DNA of 64,000 nt from NCBI GenBank assembly GCA_946223355.1, contig CAMIPB010000002.1, forward strand, positions 75,409 to 139,408. Direction: 5' to 3'. This stretch comes from an uncultured Corynebacterium sp. (lineage in GTDB: Bacteria > Actinomycetota > Actinomycetes > Mycobacteriales > Mycobacteriaceae). This document shows positions 9,869 through 19,412 of this stretch, piece by piece. How positions within the stretch are numbered: the stretch's first letter is position 1; each line of letters begins with the position of its first letter. The position numbers and the translations under genes are program-made. The notes under the pieces are model-generated. The model did no database searches. It was not told the DNA's origin and saw nothing but the letters and a program-made list of their open reading frames with translations.

Positions 9869-10112
9869 CGTTGTCACTCCTGACATGTAAGACACCAGCG
9901 TGTCACTCCCCGGGCGCAAACGCGTGGGCTCACAAACGTGCCATTAACGCGCCGCCGCCACACAGGGCCACAAGGCACTGGATATCAACTTTAAGATGAA
10001 TATAAAGCGGTGTTTTATTAAGTTGTGTAAAAATCCTAACCAGCTCATGTCAGAGCCTAGGCTCCATTGTGTCATACCTGAACTGGTTATGACGCCCGAG
10101 GACTCCCCGGGT

Positions 10113-10118
10113 TAACCT
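10113..10118 (+). promoter_or_regulatory. -10 hexamer of the 10126 gene (leaderless)
   Basis: TAACCT ends 7 nt before the ATG at 10126 and no Shine-Dalgarno is present. The wider rne/10126 intergenic region (9869-10125) also has a perfect 12-bp palindrome GAGCCTAGGCTC at 10053-10064 and would hold the rne promoter on the other strand. Confidence 0.45.
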
Positions 10119-10125
10119 GAAAACC

Positions 10126-10914
10126 ATGGGAGCAGAACTAGAACCACGCAAGCAGCCACAAGCGCCAGTTCCCTTTTCACATTCGATCAAGTCAAAGCGG
10201 GAAGATTTCGAAACTGGACTGAATAAGTCCCTGGCTTTCATAGTGCCAGCAACAGTTAGTTTCGTTTCCTTGAACCCAGACTTTGCGCCAGTCTTGTGGG
10301 CAAGTATTCCGGCCACAATCTTGGCCGCTGGATTCTTTGTTCCCTGGCGCCGATGGCTAACTCCCGTGATCAAAGAAGACTTTCGCAGTTCTGATTACCC
10401 CAGGATTTACTACATCATGCAGTTCGCACCCGCACTGGGTGCTATTGCCGCCACTGCTCTGTCAGGTGAGGACGGATTCGACTTAGCCAGCAACTTGCCT
10501 CCTGTGGTCTTTTATGTCCTATTCTGTGCAGTTACATCCTTTTGTTTTACATTATCTTTCCGTGCAACAGAGACTTTCAACTACCGCGTTGGTAAACGTC
10601 GTGCCAATCAAATTTTGAAGGACAATGAGCTAGAGGGCGTGACTGCTCAGCGAATCGAGGTTGCTGAAGCAAACCAAGAACTCTTATCTTCCATGGTTGC
10701 CTTGGGCGCTGTGGACAACCAGTGGGTACAGCTGGATCAGTTGGCCAAGCTTTTAGGCACGACAGCAAAAGACGTACAAGAAGATGTTGTGGCGCTCGAT
10801 AAAGCAGAACTGATTGATCTTCGCCGTATCGGGCTGCAAAAGCCAGTGGAGAAATGGACCCTATCGGTCAGCCCACAAGGAGTGCGCGTTTTAAATGCTG
10901 CTGGACAACGGTAA
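10126..10914 (+). CDS. Membrane protein with cytoplasmic winged-helix-like C-terminus, function unknown
   Basis: The 262-aa product is not one I recognise. A polar N-terminus (~30 aa) is followed by about four hydrophobic segments: two between residues 35 and 75, one near IMQFAPALGAIAATAL, and one near VVFYVLFCAVTSFCFTLSF. A cytoplasmic region from ~150 starts with a charged helix (NYRVGKRRANQILKDNELEG). The last 90 residues (SSMVALGAVDNQWVQLDQLA, then TAKDVQEDVVALDKAELIDLRR) have the alternation of a winged-helix or MarR-like fold. That suggests a membrane-tethered sensor or adaptor, but this is inference. The gene diverges from rne and converges on ndk. The ATG appears leaderless. Confidence 0.6.
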   Translation: MGAELEPRKQPQAPVPFSHSIKSKREDFETGLNKSLAFIVPATVSFVSLNPDFAPVLWASIPATILAAGFFVPWRRWLTPVIKEDFRSSDYPRIYYIMQFAPALGAIAATALSGEDGFDLASNLPPVVFYVLFCAVTSFCFTLSFRATETFNYRVGKRRANQILKDNELEGVTAQRIEVAEANQELLSSMVALGAVDNQWVQLDQLAKLLGTTAKDVQEDVVALDKAELIDLRRIGLQKPVEKWTLSVSPQGVRVLNAAGQR

Positions 10915-10919
10915 ACAAA

Positions 10920-10953
10920 AACCCGGTTCGCAGAGTACTCTGCGAACCGGGTT
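10920..10953. terminator. Bidirectional terminator between the 10126 gene and ndk
   Basis: A perfect palindrome of 17 bp per arm (AACCCGGTTCGCAGAGT and its complement). On the minus strand it is followed by a TTTTTG run, which makes it a strong terminator for ndk. On the plus strand, which also needs a stop signal here, the T-run is weak. Confidence 0.85.
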
Positions 10954-10973
10954 GAAGCTTTAAAGGTATTGCT

Positions 10974-11384
10974 TTAGAGGTTTGGGAACCAGATGCCAAT
11001 CTCGCGCTCAGCGGATTCTGGGGAGTCAGAGCCGTGAACAACGTTCTCACCAACGGTCAACGCGAAGTCACCACGGATGGTGCCTGGGGTTGCCTTAGAT
11101 ACTGGGTCGGTGCCGCCAGCGAGCTGACGCCATGCTTCGATTGCGCGCTCGCCCTCAACGATGCCTGCAACCAGTGGTGCAGAGGTGATGAAGTCAACCA
11201 ACTCACCGAAGAATGGCTTGTCCTTGTGCTCTTCGTAGTGCTTTTCAGCGGTCTCACGGTCAGCGGTGCGCAGATCCATCTCTACGAGCTTGAGGCCCTT
11301 ACGCTCGATGCGTGCGATGATTTCGCCTACGTGGCCGTTCTTTACGCCGTCAGGCTTAATAAGGATGAGTGTACGTTCAGTCAT
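10974..11384 (-). CDS. ndk: Nucleoside diphosphate kinase
   Basis: Transfers the gamma-phosphate of NTPs to NDPs through a phosphohistidine intermediate, balancing cytoplasmic nucleotide pools. The 136-aa product begins [17 protein letters not shown], and its active-site His lies in [16 protein letters not shown] (~117), the NDK signature. Length is normal for the family. A TAAAGT hexamer (11392-11397) sits 7 nt before the ATG with no clear Shine-Dalgarno, so the transcript is probably leaderless and monocistronic. A strong terminator follows. Confidence 0.96.
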   Translation of the reverse strand: MTERTLILIKPDGVKNGHVGEIIARIERKGLKLVEMDLRTADRETAEKHYEEHKDKPFFGELVDFITSAPLVAGIVEGERAIEAWRQLAGGTDPVSKATPGTIRGDFALTVGENVVHGSDSPESAEREIGIWFPNL

Positions 11385-11516
11385 GGCAATTACTTTACCT
11401 GACTATGGCTTACCTGGCGCGCCAACCCCTCTCAAGCAAATCGAGTAGACCATCGACCTCCGTTCCCCTTTCTGCACCCCAGGACAATCCCAGCACAAGG
11501 GTAAATAAGTCATTGC

Positions 11517-11831
11517 TTAAGCATTGTCGAGTTCACGGACGGTAGATTGCGCCTCGTCCGTGGACACATTGCGATACCACAGTTTCACTTGGTTGACGGC
11601 CGTACCGAACTTGCCTTCTGCCAGCAGCTTTTTAATTTCTGCTTTCTGCCCATCATCTAGAACAATCGGGCCTTGCTGCTTTGATTGGTAATTCAAATAC
11701 AAGCTAAAAGCCAAGCACAGGCCTGCAAGCACGACAGCAATCAACCCCATCCAACGAGGCTGCCCCGTAAAGACAAAGGCAATTGCCAAAACACAGAAAA
11801 GGGCAGAAAAACTAGAGAATACAGCGCGCAT
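11517..11831 (-). CDS. Small two-helix membrane protein with L7/L12-like C-terminus
   Basis: A 104-aa hypothetical protein. Two transmembrane helices occupy residues ~3-25 and ~27-47. A short cytoplasmic domain follows (QKAEIKKLLAEGKFGTAVNQ), whose helix-turn pattern resembles the C-terminal domain of ribosomal protein L7/L12 seen in many small actinobacterial membrane proteins. The resemblance is inferred by eye. The ATG at 11831 was chosen because TACTAT (11839-11844) ends exactly 7 nt before it, suggesting a leaderless start. An ATG at 11840 overlaps that hexamer. A longer frame reaching back to 12119 overlaps the divergent phosphatase and is not credible. Function unknown. Confidence 0.65.
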   Translation of the reverse strand: MRAVFSSFSALFCVLAIAFVFTGQPRWMGLIAVVLAGLCLAFSLYLNYQSKQQGPIVLDDGQKAEIKKLLAEGKFGTAVNQVKLWYRNVSTDEAQSTVRELDNA

Positions 11832-12006
11832 AATCGCCATAGTAGCTACTTTTCTGCATAATTTACCCCCTATCCACACCCCCAAACAAACTTTTAACGG
11901 CTCCACACTGCACAAGCCCGAAGCTGATTTTAAGCTTAGATTCGGCTGATTTTTCCTGCCATATTTTCCACTCTTTTCATCTAGGTAATCTTTCAGGAGC
12001 CGTAAA

Positions 12007-13659
12007 GTGTCTAAATCTCGCCACAATCGCTTGGCGCTTACTTTGACCGCAAGCATCACTTCTTTGTCGCTTGTCACTGGTGTTACTCCCGCAATCGCGC
12101 AAGAAGATGCTCCAATCAATCACGTTGAAATTCCAGGTGTTACCGACACTAAAGGCGTACAAAATGTGGTGTTGGGCATCGGCGCAGATGAAACACAAGC
12201 TAACGTTTCCTGGCTGACCGAGACTGGTGTAACTGGACAGGTTCTGCAGTTTGCGAAATCCGAGGGCACAACTGCAGAAAACATTGCGGAAACTGGAACC
12301 ACCGTGGAGGCAGCTTCAGAAAACGTCGATATCTACGTCTCTTTTGAATACGACGGAACCGAGACCGCACCTTTCTCTTCCCACAAGGCAGTCATTGAGG
12401 GACTCGAATCAAATACGGACTACGTATACCGCGTGGGCTCTGAAGACACTGGCTGGTCCGAACTGAAGACATTCTCCACTGAGTCATTTGACGACAACTG
12501 GAACTTCTTGGCTGTTGGAGATCCGCAAATCGGCTCCGGTGGAAACCTAGCAGGCGAAGGCTCCAGCGAAGATCGCGCGGCCGCTGATGCCGAGGCTTGG
12601 GCAAAAAACATGGAACAGGTTGTAAACGAACTTCCGGATAGCTCTTTCATCCTCTCCGGCGGTGACCAGACAAATAAGTCGAACAAACAAGAGCACAACG
12701 GCTTCACGTCCGCTGACGCCATCCAAAGCTACCGCTTTGCTCCTAACAACGGTAACCACGACGATGTTTCCTTTTCCTCATACACAGCGTTCTACAACCG
12801 TCCAAACATAAGCGAAGATGGCCGGAACTACTTCTACGAGTACAACAATTCCTTGGTCATCTCTTTGGATTCAAACCACTGGTGGGACTACGCCAACGAT
12901 AAGCAGTTCGTACGTGACGCAATTGCCCAGGCCGGTTCTGACAAGGATTGGATCATCGTAACTTTCCACCATGCTCTGTTTTCCCAGGCATACCACCAGG
13001 AAGACATAGACGTGATGGCAATGCGTGATGAAATGACCCGTTTCTACTCCGAGATGGGCGTTGATTTGGTTGTGTCTGGACACGACCACATCCACACCCG
13101 CTCCCACCTCATGGATGGAAACACCCCTGTCGAATCGGAAGCAGAAAACAAAGTCGGCGAAGTCTTGCACCCTGAAGAAGGCCAGGTTCAATACCTCACT
13201 TTGAACTCCGCGTCTGGATCCAAGTTCTACAACTTCTACGATCCTGCAGTAGGTGACCGAGCTGGAGACTACACCTTCGAGCAGTCTAAAGCAGACAACA
13301 CTTTGCGCTACTGGACTGCACTGTGGGATCAAAACTTCTCTCCAGATTGGACCAACATTGAGGTGACCGCAGATTCCTTGAAGGTTACTACCAAGGATTT
13401 CAATGGTGATCTGGTGGATGAGTTCACGCTTGCGAAAAACGATGAGAACGACTCATCATCGGACGATACTTCCTCTGATGATTCCTCCTCTGACGATTCC
13501 TCCTCTTTGGGAGGCGATACTATGAGCTCCGCAGGATCTTGGTGGACGCCTCTGCTGCTTCTCGCTGCTTTCCTCGGCGGTGCGGTATTTAATCAGTTCT
13601 CCGACTTCAAGATTCCTAACGTCTTCAAAAAGCCAGCAAAGAAGACTTCTCGTCGGTAA
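12007..13659 (+). CDS. Exported, membrane-anchored metallophosphoesterase (purple acid phosphatase-like)
   Basis: Probably hydrolyses phosphate esters outside the cytoplasmic membrane. The 550-aa product has a signal peptide (cleaved near AIAQED, residue ~35) and a fibronectin-III-like purple acid phosphatase N-terminal domain (~45-150). The calcineurin-type metallophosphatase motifs follow in order: GDPQ (~171), GGDQ (~218), GNHD (~249), FHHA (~321) and GHDHIH (~358). After ~480 come a Ser/Asp repeat linker, one transmembrane helix and a basic tail (KKPAKKTSRR), so the enzyme should stay attached to the membrane with its domain outside. No LPXTG motif is visible. The GTG start has AGGAG 7 nt upstream. 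The natural substrate is unknown. Confidence 0.85.
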   Translation: MSKSRHNRLALTLTASITSLSLVTGVTPAIAQEDAPINHVEIPGVTDTKGVQNVVLGIGADETQANVSWLTETGVTGQVLQFAKSEGTTAENIAETGTTVEAASENVDIYVSFEYDGTETAPFSSHKAVIEGLESNTDYVYRVGSEDTGWSELKTFSTESFDDNWNFLAVGDPQIGSGGNLAGEGSSEDRAAADAEAWAKNMEQVVNELPDSSFILSGGDQTNKSNKQEHNGFTSADAIQSYRFAPNNGNHDDVSFSSYTAFYNRPNISEDGRNYFYEYNNSLVISLDSNHWWDYANDKQFVRDAIAQAGSDKDWIIVTFHHALFSQAYHQEDIDVMAMRDEMTRFYSEMGVDLVVSGHDHIHTRSHLMDGNTPVESEAENKVGEVLHPEEGQVQYLTLNSASGSKFYNFYDPAVGDRAGDYTFEQSKADNTLRYWTALWDQNFSPDWTNIEVTADSLKVTTKDFNGDLVDEFTLAKNDENDSSSDDTSSDDSSSDDSSSLGGDTMSSAGSWWTPLLLLAAFLGGAVFNQFSDFKIPNVFKKPAKKTSRR

Positions 13660-13673
13660 AACCTTTTAGAAAC

Positions 13674-13708
13674 AAAAACGTGCTTGCCGTTACGGCAAGC
13701 ACGTTTTT
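13674..13708. terminator. Bidirectional terminator
   Basis: A long inverted repeat (AAAAACGTGCTTGCCG, TTA loop, exact complement) with T-runs on both strands. It ends the phosphatase gene on the plus strand and the valS-folC-DUF4233 operon on the minus strand. Confidence 0.9.
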
Positions 13709-13720
13709 CTTTTCTAATTT

Positions 13721-14143
13721 TTAGTCTGTACCTAAATGCTGAGTAGTAAGTAAACCTCGTTCCATTCGAGCGACCAGCGAAGAACGCAAGTGAAACATAA
13801 AAGCCCAAACTAGAGCGAAAATTAACACTACTGCACCAATGGACCAGTGGATGGTGAAACCAAACAGACCGATGACCTGCAGCGCCACATTCACTGGCAT
13901 AGCCCATGACTTGCGTTGGAAAGCACACATTACAAAGTGCGCAAGCCCTAAAACAGCAATAAAAATGCCATTAAACGGTGTCCACAATTCACCGTCGCTT
14001 ACTTTGAGTACCACCAAAAGCGCGAGAAGAATGGAGATACCTTCCATGACCAAGATTCCACTGAGCATGCCGCGCAGGCCCTTCATGGGGTCCTTCACTG
14101 GCTGCTTACCAGGGCCGAGTGGGCCCACCTCGTGTTGTGTCAT
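13721..14143 (-). CDS. DUF4233 membrane protein
   Basis: A 140-aa protein with about four hydrophobic helices (residues ~25-48, 55-75, 80-100, 100-122) and basic C-terminal residues. The segment around KGLRGMLSGILVMEGISILLA and its position directly after folC match the actinobacterial DUF4233 family. The Rv2446c gene of M. tuberculosis has the same neighbour. Its ATG overlaps the folC stop by 4 nt, so the two are translationally coupled. Function is unknown. Conservation next to folC across actinobacteria suggests an accessory role in folate or envelope metabolism, but nothing in the sequence shows this. Confidence 0.8.
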   Translation of the reverse strand: MTQHEVGPLGPGKQPVKDPMKGLRGMLSGILVMEGISILLALLVVLKVSDGELWTPFNGIFIAVLGLAHFVMCAFQRKSWAMPVNVALQVIGLFGFTIHWSIGAVVLIFALVWAFMFHLRSSLVARMERGLLTTQHLGTD

Positions 14144-15711
14144 GCTGGTTCCTTTCCAAACATCGCGCGAGCCTCACCCGCAGTGACCACTGAACCTGTG
14201 ATCACAATACCGGAGCCAGATTGAATCTCCGCATCCTCAGCCAGCTCAACCGCCAGAGCATAGGCACTTGGCAAAGCGTCAGCGACATGGACGCGCTCTT
14301 CGCCGTAAATATCACGTGCTTGCTCTGCCAGTTCGTAGGCATCAAGTGCGCGTGGAGACATGTTCTGGGTAATCACAATCTCAGTAAGATACGGCTCCAA
14401 ATTGGTGAGAATACCGTGGGCATCCTTGTCCCCTAGCACTCCAACAACGCCGATAAGTCGAGCGAAGTTGAAGTCACGATCCAGTGCATCGCCAAGCGCC
14501 TTGGCACCGTGTGGGTTGTGCGCTGCATCGATAAACGTCGTTGGGCTCGTACGCACCCGCTCCAATCGACCAGGAGAGATAGCCTCAGCAAAACCATTGC
14601 GAACCGTAGCAACGTCGAGTGGACGCCCGGAGCTGGCACCAAAGAAAGCCTCTACGGCAGCCAGCGCAGTGGCAGCATTTTTTGCCTGGTGTTCACCGGA
14701 TAACGGCAAGAAGATGTCCTCGTATAGCCCGCCCAGTCCTTGAATTGTTAATTGTTGGCCACCCACGGCAATGCGGGATTCCAGAGCAGCGAACTCAGAC
14801 CCAGCACGCGCCACAGCGTTGTCGGTGTCCACGGCTTTTTGCATGAGAACCTGCATGGCCTCCGGCTCTTGCTCGCCGACGATGATGATGTTCTCGTTCG
14901 GGCTCAATATTTCTTCACGGTCAGCACGCGGCTTGATGATGCCCGCCTTCTCGCCTGCTATCTCAGCCAGAGTATCGCCCAACATGTCCACGTGGTCTAG
15001 ACCAATTGGGGTGATAACAGCGACCTCGGGGTCGATCACGTTAGTAGCGTCCCACGTGCCACCGAGACCAACCTCGATGACCGCAACGTCAACGGGGGCG
15101 TCGGCAAATGCCGCGTACGCCAGCGCAACGAGCACCTCGAATTTGCTCAGCGCAGGGCCGCCGTCTTCTTGGGATTTACGATCCACCATCTCCACGTAAG
15201 GCTTAATTTCTTCCCAAATCCGCACATAATCGCGCGGGTGGATGGGCTGGCCATCAATGCCAATGCGCTCGGTCACCCGCTGCAGATGCGGTGAGGTGAA
15301 CAAGCCAGTACGCCGATGGAAATTGCGAAGCAAAGACTCCGTCATCCGTGCAGTTGAGCTTTTTCCATTCGTGCCTGCGATATGGATGGTTTGGAAACTG
15401 TGCTGCGGGTTGCCCAGCAAGTCCATGAGCATCTGAATGCGATCCAGAGAGGGTTCAATCTTGGTTTCAGGCCAACGCTTGTCCAGCTCAGCTTCTAACT
15501 CGTTGAGCGCACGCAACTCCTCCGCAGAGACTTCCTGCGGAGCCGGGGCATTATATTCCTCCGGCGCACCACCGATATTGAGCTTGAGCCCCGACTCGGT
15601 AATTTCTACCGGACTGTCCTCAGTACCCTCAGCGAGCGCATCAACGATCTCAATCTCGTCGCCGGAGTGCTTCGCCTCGGTGTTGTCTTCGAGCTGGTCG
15701 TCAGTAGCCAC
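14140..15711 (-). CDS. folC: Bifunctional dihydrofolate synthase / folylpolyglutamate synthase
   Basis: Adds glutamate to dihydropteroate and then to tetrahydrofolates, using ATP. The 523-aa product has the Mur-ligase-like P-loop GTNGKSSTARM (~116), the FTSPHLQRVTERIGIDG segment, and later the ATP-site residues around EVGLGGTWDATNVI. The C-terminal domain carries FIDAAHNPHGAKALGDAL (~400). About 75 acidic residues precede the catalytic domain, longer than in most FolC. The GTG start overlaps the valS TAG stop by 1 nt, so it is probably coupled to valS translation. Confidence 0.93.
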   Translation of the reverse strand: MATDDQLEDNTEAKHSGDEIEIVDALAEGTEDSPVEITESGLKLNIGGAPEEYNAPAPQEVSAEELRALNELEAELDKRWPETKIEPSLDRIQMLMDLLGNPQHSFQTIHIAGTNGKSSTARMTESLLRNFHRRTGLFTSPHLQRVTERIGIDGQPIHPRDYVRIWEEIKPYVEMVDRKSQEDGGPALSKFEVLVALAYAAFADAPVDVAVIEVGLGGTWDATNVIDPEVAVITPIGLDHVDMLGDTLAEIAGEKAGIIKPRADREEILSPNENIIIVGEQEPEAMQVLMQKAVDTDNAVARAGSEFAALESRIAVGGQQLTIQGLGGLYEDIFLPLSGEHQAKNAATALAAVEAFFGASSGRPLDVATVRNGFAEAISPGRLERVRTSPTTFIDAAHNPHGAKALGDALDRDFNFARLIGVVGVLGDKDAHGILTNLEPYLTEIVITQNMSPRALDAYELAEQARDIYGEERVHVADALPSAYALAVELAEDAEIQSGSGIVITGSVVTAGEARAMFGKEPA

Positions 15712-18437
15712 TACTTCTGTGCTCCTAATGCCTCAAGGCGGGCGGAAATACGTTCTACCTCTTCCTCGGCGATGCGGCGGCGCTCACGAATCTTGTCCAC
15801 CACAGCGTCAGGTGCCTTGGCTAGGAAGCTCTCGTTGCTGAGCTTCTTGCCGGTTTGCTCGAGTTCCTTGTTCGCCTTAGCCAGGTCCTTTTCTAGGCGC
15901 TTGCGTTCAGCATCCAAATCCACTGCACCGGAAGTATCCAAAGCAACCTCGATGGTGGCTTGAGAAAGGCGTACCTCGATAGTCGCAGAAGCGGTGAAGT
16001 CATCTCCCGGCACGGTGGTGTTCGCCAGGTTACGGATCATCTCTTCCTGGTCCTGCAGATCTGCAGCAGCAAAGTCCAGGCGGCCTGGGACCTTCTGCGA
16101 CGGCTTCACGCCTTGGTCAGCGCGGAAACGACGCAACTCAGTAATCAGCTTGTCCGCGTCATCGATGCGGCGTGCAGCAACCTCGTCCTTGGAAGCACCA
16201 CCGTTGGTATCTTCCGCGGTTGGCCACTTGGCTACTACGAGGGTTTCGCCACCAGTGAGCGCCTTCCACAAAACCTCGGTAACGAACGGCATGGTCGGGT
16301 GCAGCATGCGCAAAACTACATCCAGGACGCGTCCCAAAACAATCTGGGTATTCGTGCCTCGCAAAGTAACCTCATCGCGTGGAATCTGGGTCTTGGCAAT
16401 CTCCACGTACCAGTCACACAGCTCATCCCACGCGAAGTGGTAAAGCAGCTCATTAGCCTTGGCAAACTGATAGTTATCCAGATAATCATCGACCTTCGCG
16501 CGAACTTCCTCAACACGATCAAGGATCCAACGATCGGCGTCAGTTAGCTCCTCACGTGGCGGCAACTCAGCAATGCCCGCACCATTCATGAGCGCGAACT
16601 TAGTCGCGTTAAACAGCTTGGTAGCAAAATTACGGGAGGCCGCAGCAGCGTCATCGCCCACGGGGAGATCCACGCCCGGGTTCGCGCCACGTGCCAGGGT
16701 AAAGCGCAAAGCATCCGCGCCGTAATCACGCACCCAGTCCATTGGGTCGATGCCGTTACCCAGAGACTTAGACATCTTGCGGCCCTGCTCATCGCGTACC
16801 AGGCCGTGTAGGTAAAGGTCGTGGAAAGGCACCTGCGGACGACCAGATTCTTTCGCTGCATCAGAGTTAAGAAGTTCCGGGGTCTGCTGCGCAGCGAAAG
16901 TACCAAACATCATCATGCGCGCAACCCAGAAGAACAAAATGTCATAGGCTGTGACCAACACGTTAGTTGGGTAGAACTTCTCCAAGTCAGGAGTCTTATC
17001 TGGCCAACCCATCGTGGAAAATGGCCACAGCGCCGAAGAGAACCAGGTGTCCAAAACATCTTCGTCTTGGACGTAGCCTTCTGGAGCAGTCTCATCCGGT
17101 CCGACACAGACGATATCGCGGTTACCGTCAGCGTCTACTGGGCCGTACCAGATTGGAATGCGGTGGCCCCACCACAGCTGGCGCGAAATACACCAGTCGT
17201 GCATGTCATCAACCCACTCAAAGTAGCGTGGCTCCATTGAGGTTGGATGGATGGTGGTATCGCCCTCACGCACAGCCTCGCCGGACATCTTGGCCATCTC
17301 GTCGACCTTGACAAACCACTGCAACGACAAGCGCGGCTCGATCGCCTCACCGGAGCGCTCGGAATGCCCAACAGAGTGTACGTACGGACGAATTTCCTTG
17401 ACAATACGTCCCTGCTCAGCAAGCGCATCTCGAATTTCCTTGCGTGCCTCTTCACGAGTCAGGCCGTCAAAGCGAGTGCCCGTATCGGCGATATGGCCAG
17501 TGGTGTCCATGATGGTCGGCATATCCAGCTTATGGCGCAGCCCCATTGCGTAGTCATTCGGATCATGCGCAGGAGTAATCTTTACGGCACCAGAGCCAAA
17601 CTCCGGATCCACGTAATCATCAGCAATGATTTTCAGCTTGAGATCATCGCGGAACGGGTGCGACAGTTCCTGGCCCACGAGGTGCTTGTAGCGCTCGTCC
17701 TCCGGATGGACAGCAATCGCGACGTCGCCAAGCATCGTCTCAATACGCGTGGTCGCAACAACCAAGTGGGGCTCATCGTCGTTCATGGATCCGTAGCGGA
17801 AGCTCACCAGCTCGCCTTCGACGTCCTTGTAGACAACTTCGATATCAGAAACCGCGGTCTCCAATACAGGTGACCAGTTGACTAGACGGTTGGCGCGGTA
17901 GATCATCCCGGCGTCAAAAAGCTGCTTGAAGATGGTCTGTACCGCACGGGACAGGCCCTCATCCAGGGTAAAACGTTCGCGGGACCAGTCTACGGAATCA
18001 CCAATCGCACGCATCTGGCTCTGGATGGTGCCTCCGTATTCTTCCTTCCATTCCCACACCTTGGAAATGAATTCATCGCGCTCATAATCCCAGCGGGACT
18101 TACCCTCGGTCTCTTTGAGCTTGGCTTCTACCTTGGTTTGAGTAGCAATACCCGCATGGTCTGCGCCTGGCAGCCACAAGGTGGCGTATCCCTGCATGCG
18201 CTTGCGACGAATAATCGAGTCAATGAGCGTGTGGTCCAGCGCGTGGCCCATGTGCAGCTGGCCCGTCACGTTTGGTGGCGGTAGCACAATGGAAAACGCC
18301 GGCGCCTCGCTATGTGCGTCAGGCGTGAAGTACCCGGCTTTCACCCACCCTTCGTAGATATCTTTTTCTAGTTCCTGTGGGTTCCAGGACTTAGGAAGGG
18401 AGTTAGAACGATCATTACCTACATTTTGCTCAGTCAC
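15711..18437 (-). CDS. valS: Valyl-tRNA synthetase
   Basis: Class I aminoacyl-tRNA synthetase charging tRNA-Val, with an editing domain. The 908-aa product has the HIGH-type motif [15 protein letters not shown] (~45), the KMSKS motif in [11 protein letters not shown] (~555) and a C-terminal coiled-coil arm ([20 protein letters not shown]). I placed the start at the GTG at 18437, giving VTEQNV at the N-terminus. The longer frame to 18725 runs into the TetR gene and would encode unrelated residues. A TAAACT hexamer (18445-18450) ends 7 nt before this GTG, and GTGACG lies at about -35, so a leaderless mRNA is likely. It heads the valS-folC-DUF4233 operon. Confidence 0.95.
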   Translation of the reverse strand: MTEQNVGNDRSNSLPKSWNPQELEKDIYEGWVKAGYFTPDAHSEAPAFSIVLPPPNVTGQLHMGHALDHTLIDSIIRRKRMQGYATLWLPGADHAGIATQTKVEAKLKETEGKSRWDYERDEFISKVWEWKEEYGGTIQSQMRAIGDSVDWSRERFTLDEGLSRAVQTIFKQLFDAGMIYRANRLVNWSPVLETAVSDIEVVYKDVEGELVSFRYGSMNDDEPHLVVATTRIETMLGDVAIAVHPEDERYKHLVGQELSHPFRDDLKLKIIADDYVDPEFGSGAVKITPAHDPNDYAMGLRHKLDMPTIMDTTGHIADTGTRFDGLTREEARKEIRDALAEQGRIVKEIRPYVHSVGHSERSGEAIEPRLSLQWFVKVDEMAKMSGEAVREGDTTIHPTSMEPRYFEWVDDMHDWCISRQLWWGHRIPIWYGPVDADGNRDIVCVGPDETAPEGYVQDEDVLDTWFSSALWPFSTMGWPDKTPDLEKFYPTNVLVTAYDILFFWVARMMMFGTFAAQQTPELLNSDAAKESGRPQVPFHDLYLHGLVRDEQGRKMSKSLGNGIDPMDWVRDYGADALRFTLARGANPGVDLPVGDDAAAASRNFATKLFNATKFALMNGAGIAELPPREELTDADRWILDRVEEVRAKVDDYLDNYQFAKANELLYHFAWDELCDWYVEIAKTQIPRDEVTLRGTNTQIVLGRVLDVVLRMLHPTMPFVTEVLWKALTGGETLVVAKWPTAEDTNGGASKDEVAARRIDDADKLITELRRFRADQGVKPSQKVPGRLDFAAADLQDQEEMIRNLANTTVPGDDFTASATIEVRLSQATIEVALDTSGAVDLDAERKRLEKDLAKANKELEQTGKKLSNESFLAKAPDAVVDKIRERRRIAEEEVERISARLEALGAQK

Positions 18438-18444
18438 GCGCACC

Positions 18445-18450
18445 AGTTTA
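18445..18450 (-). promoter_or_regulatory. -10 element of valS (leaderless)
   Basis: TAAACT on the minus strand, 7 nt before the GTG start, with a TTGACA-like GTGACG about 19 nt further upstream. This supports the shorter valS start. Confidence 0.55.
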
Positions 18451-18649
18451 GCCGGTAGGGCAAACCACACGTCACGTTGCGTTCCCCTACTCCAATTCAC
18501 CCCCATTTGGACAAGAAAATGCAGCATTCCCAACATTTGACGCCACAAACCAAACAGGCCGAGCTTTTTTGGGGCACGATGAAGAGTGATTCTGAATAGT
18601 AATAACGAAAAGCGCTTCGTGAGATTGAGGTTACGGAAGGAGGGCACCC

Positions 18650-19399
18650 ATGCCACCGCAACGCATGTCAAAAAGGTACGGTACTCCACCGCCTGCCCAT
18701 ACCTCTCGCACTCCACCTGGCGCACTCATCAAGGTAGTTGACGCAGCTATCGCAGAATTTGCTGAGCGTGGCTTTACAGCCACCCGTCTGGATCGCATAG
18801 CCTCCGTCTCAGGCATGTCTAAGCGCATGATCCACTACCACTTCACAGACAAATCCGGCCTCTACCACCATTGCGTTGATACTGCTCTAACCCGGGTGCT
18901 CCCCGATTCCGAGGACCTAGACTTCTACGCCAAGATTGCTATTGATGAGATTCGCATGCTTATCGACGCCATCTTTGCCACCGCCAGCGCTTATCCCACT
19001 GAGGTTAAATTGTTGGCCGCTATCAACACGGACAAGCTTTCGAGCAATCTGCTCATTGAGTCTCAAGACAACATCGCTGCTGTAACTCGCAAGCTGAACA
19101 AGTTGATGATCCGCGGCCAAGACACTGGTGCCTTCCGCCCTGGCATTTCCACCCCGGACGTATTCTTTCTCATCATGTCACTGATGAGCGGACACATCAC
19201 GCAACAGGTCGTGATGAAACGAACCATGAACGTTGACATCCACAGTGCCGAAAATATTAAAGGCACCCACCACATTATGGTGGATGCCGTTATCGCGTTC
19301 CTTACTGCAAACTTTGCCGCCACTGACTTCGGCGAGCAAGAAGCTTACCTCGATGAAACCTCACGGACAGAGGGCGCAACTGATATCTACGCCACTTAA
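18650..19399 (+). CDS. TetR-family transcriptional regulator
   Basis: A 249-aa one-component regulator. The N-terminal helix-turn-helix spans about residues 28-70 ([22 protein letters not shown], then [20 protein letters not shown]), the TetR consensus. A helical ligand-binding and dimerisation domain follows, with no recognisable specificity. AAGGAGG precedes the ATG closely. The gene diverges from valS and converges on clpX, and no catabolic or efflux gene sits beside it, so its target is not obvious. It might regulate itself through the 18450-18649 region. Confidence 0.85.
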   Translation: MPPQRMSKRYGTPPPAHTSRTPPGALIKVVDAAIAEFAERGFTATRLDRIASVSGMSKRMIHYHFTDKSGLYHHCVDTALTRVLPDSEDLDFYAKIAIDEIRMLIDAIFATASAYPTEVKLLAAINTDKLSSNLLIESQDNIAAVTRKLNKLMIRGQDTGAFRPGISTPDVFFLIMSLMSGHITQQVVMKRTMNVDIHSAENIKGTHHIMVDAVIAFLTANFAATDFGEQEAYLDETSRTEGATDIYAT

Positions 19400-19412
19400 A
19401 CAGACCGGCTAT

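Noticed and set aside
18438..18649. T-box riboswitch for valS
   Set aside because: The valS promoter and start leave almost no leader RNA, and no specifier loop or conserved T-box sequence is seen.
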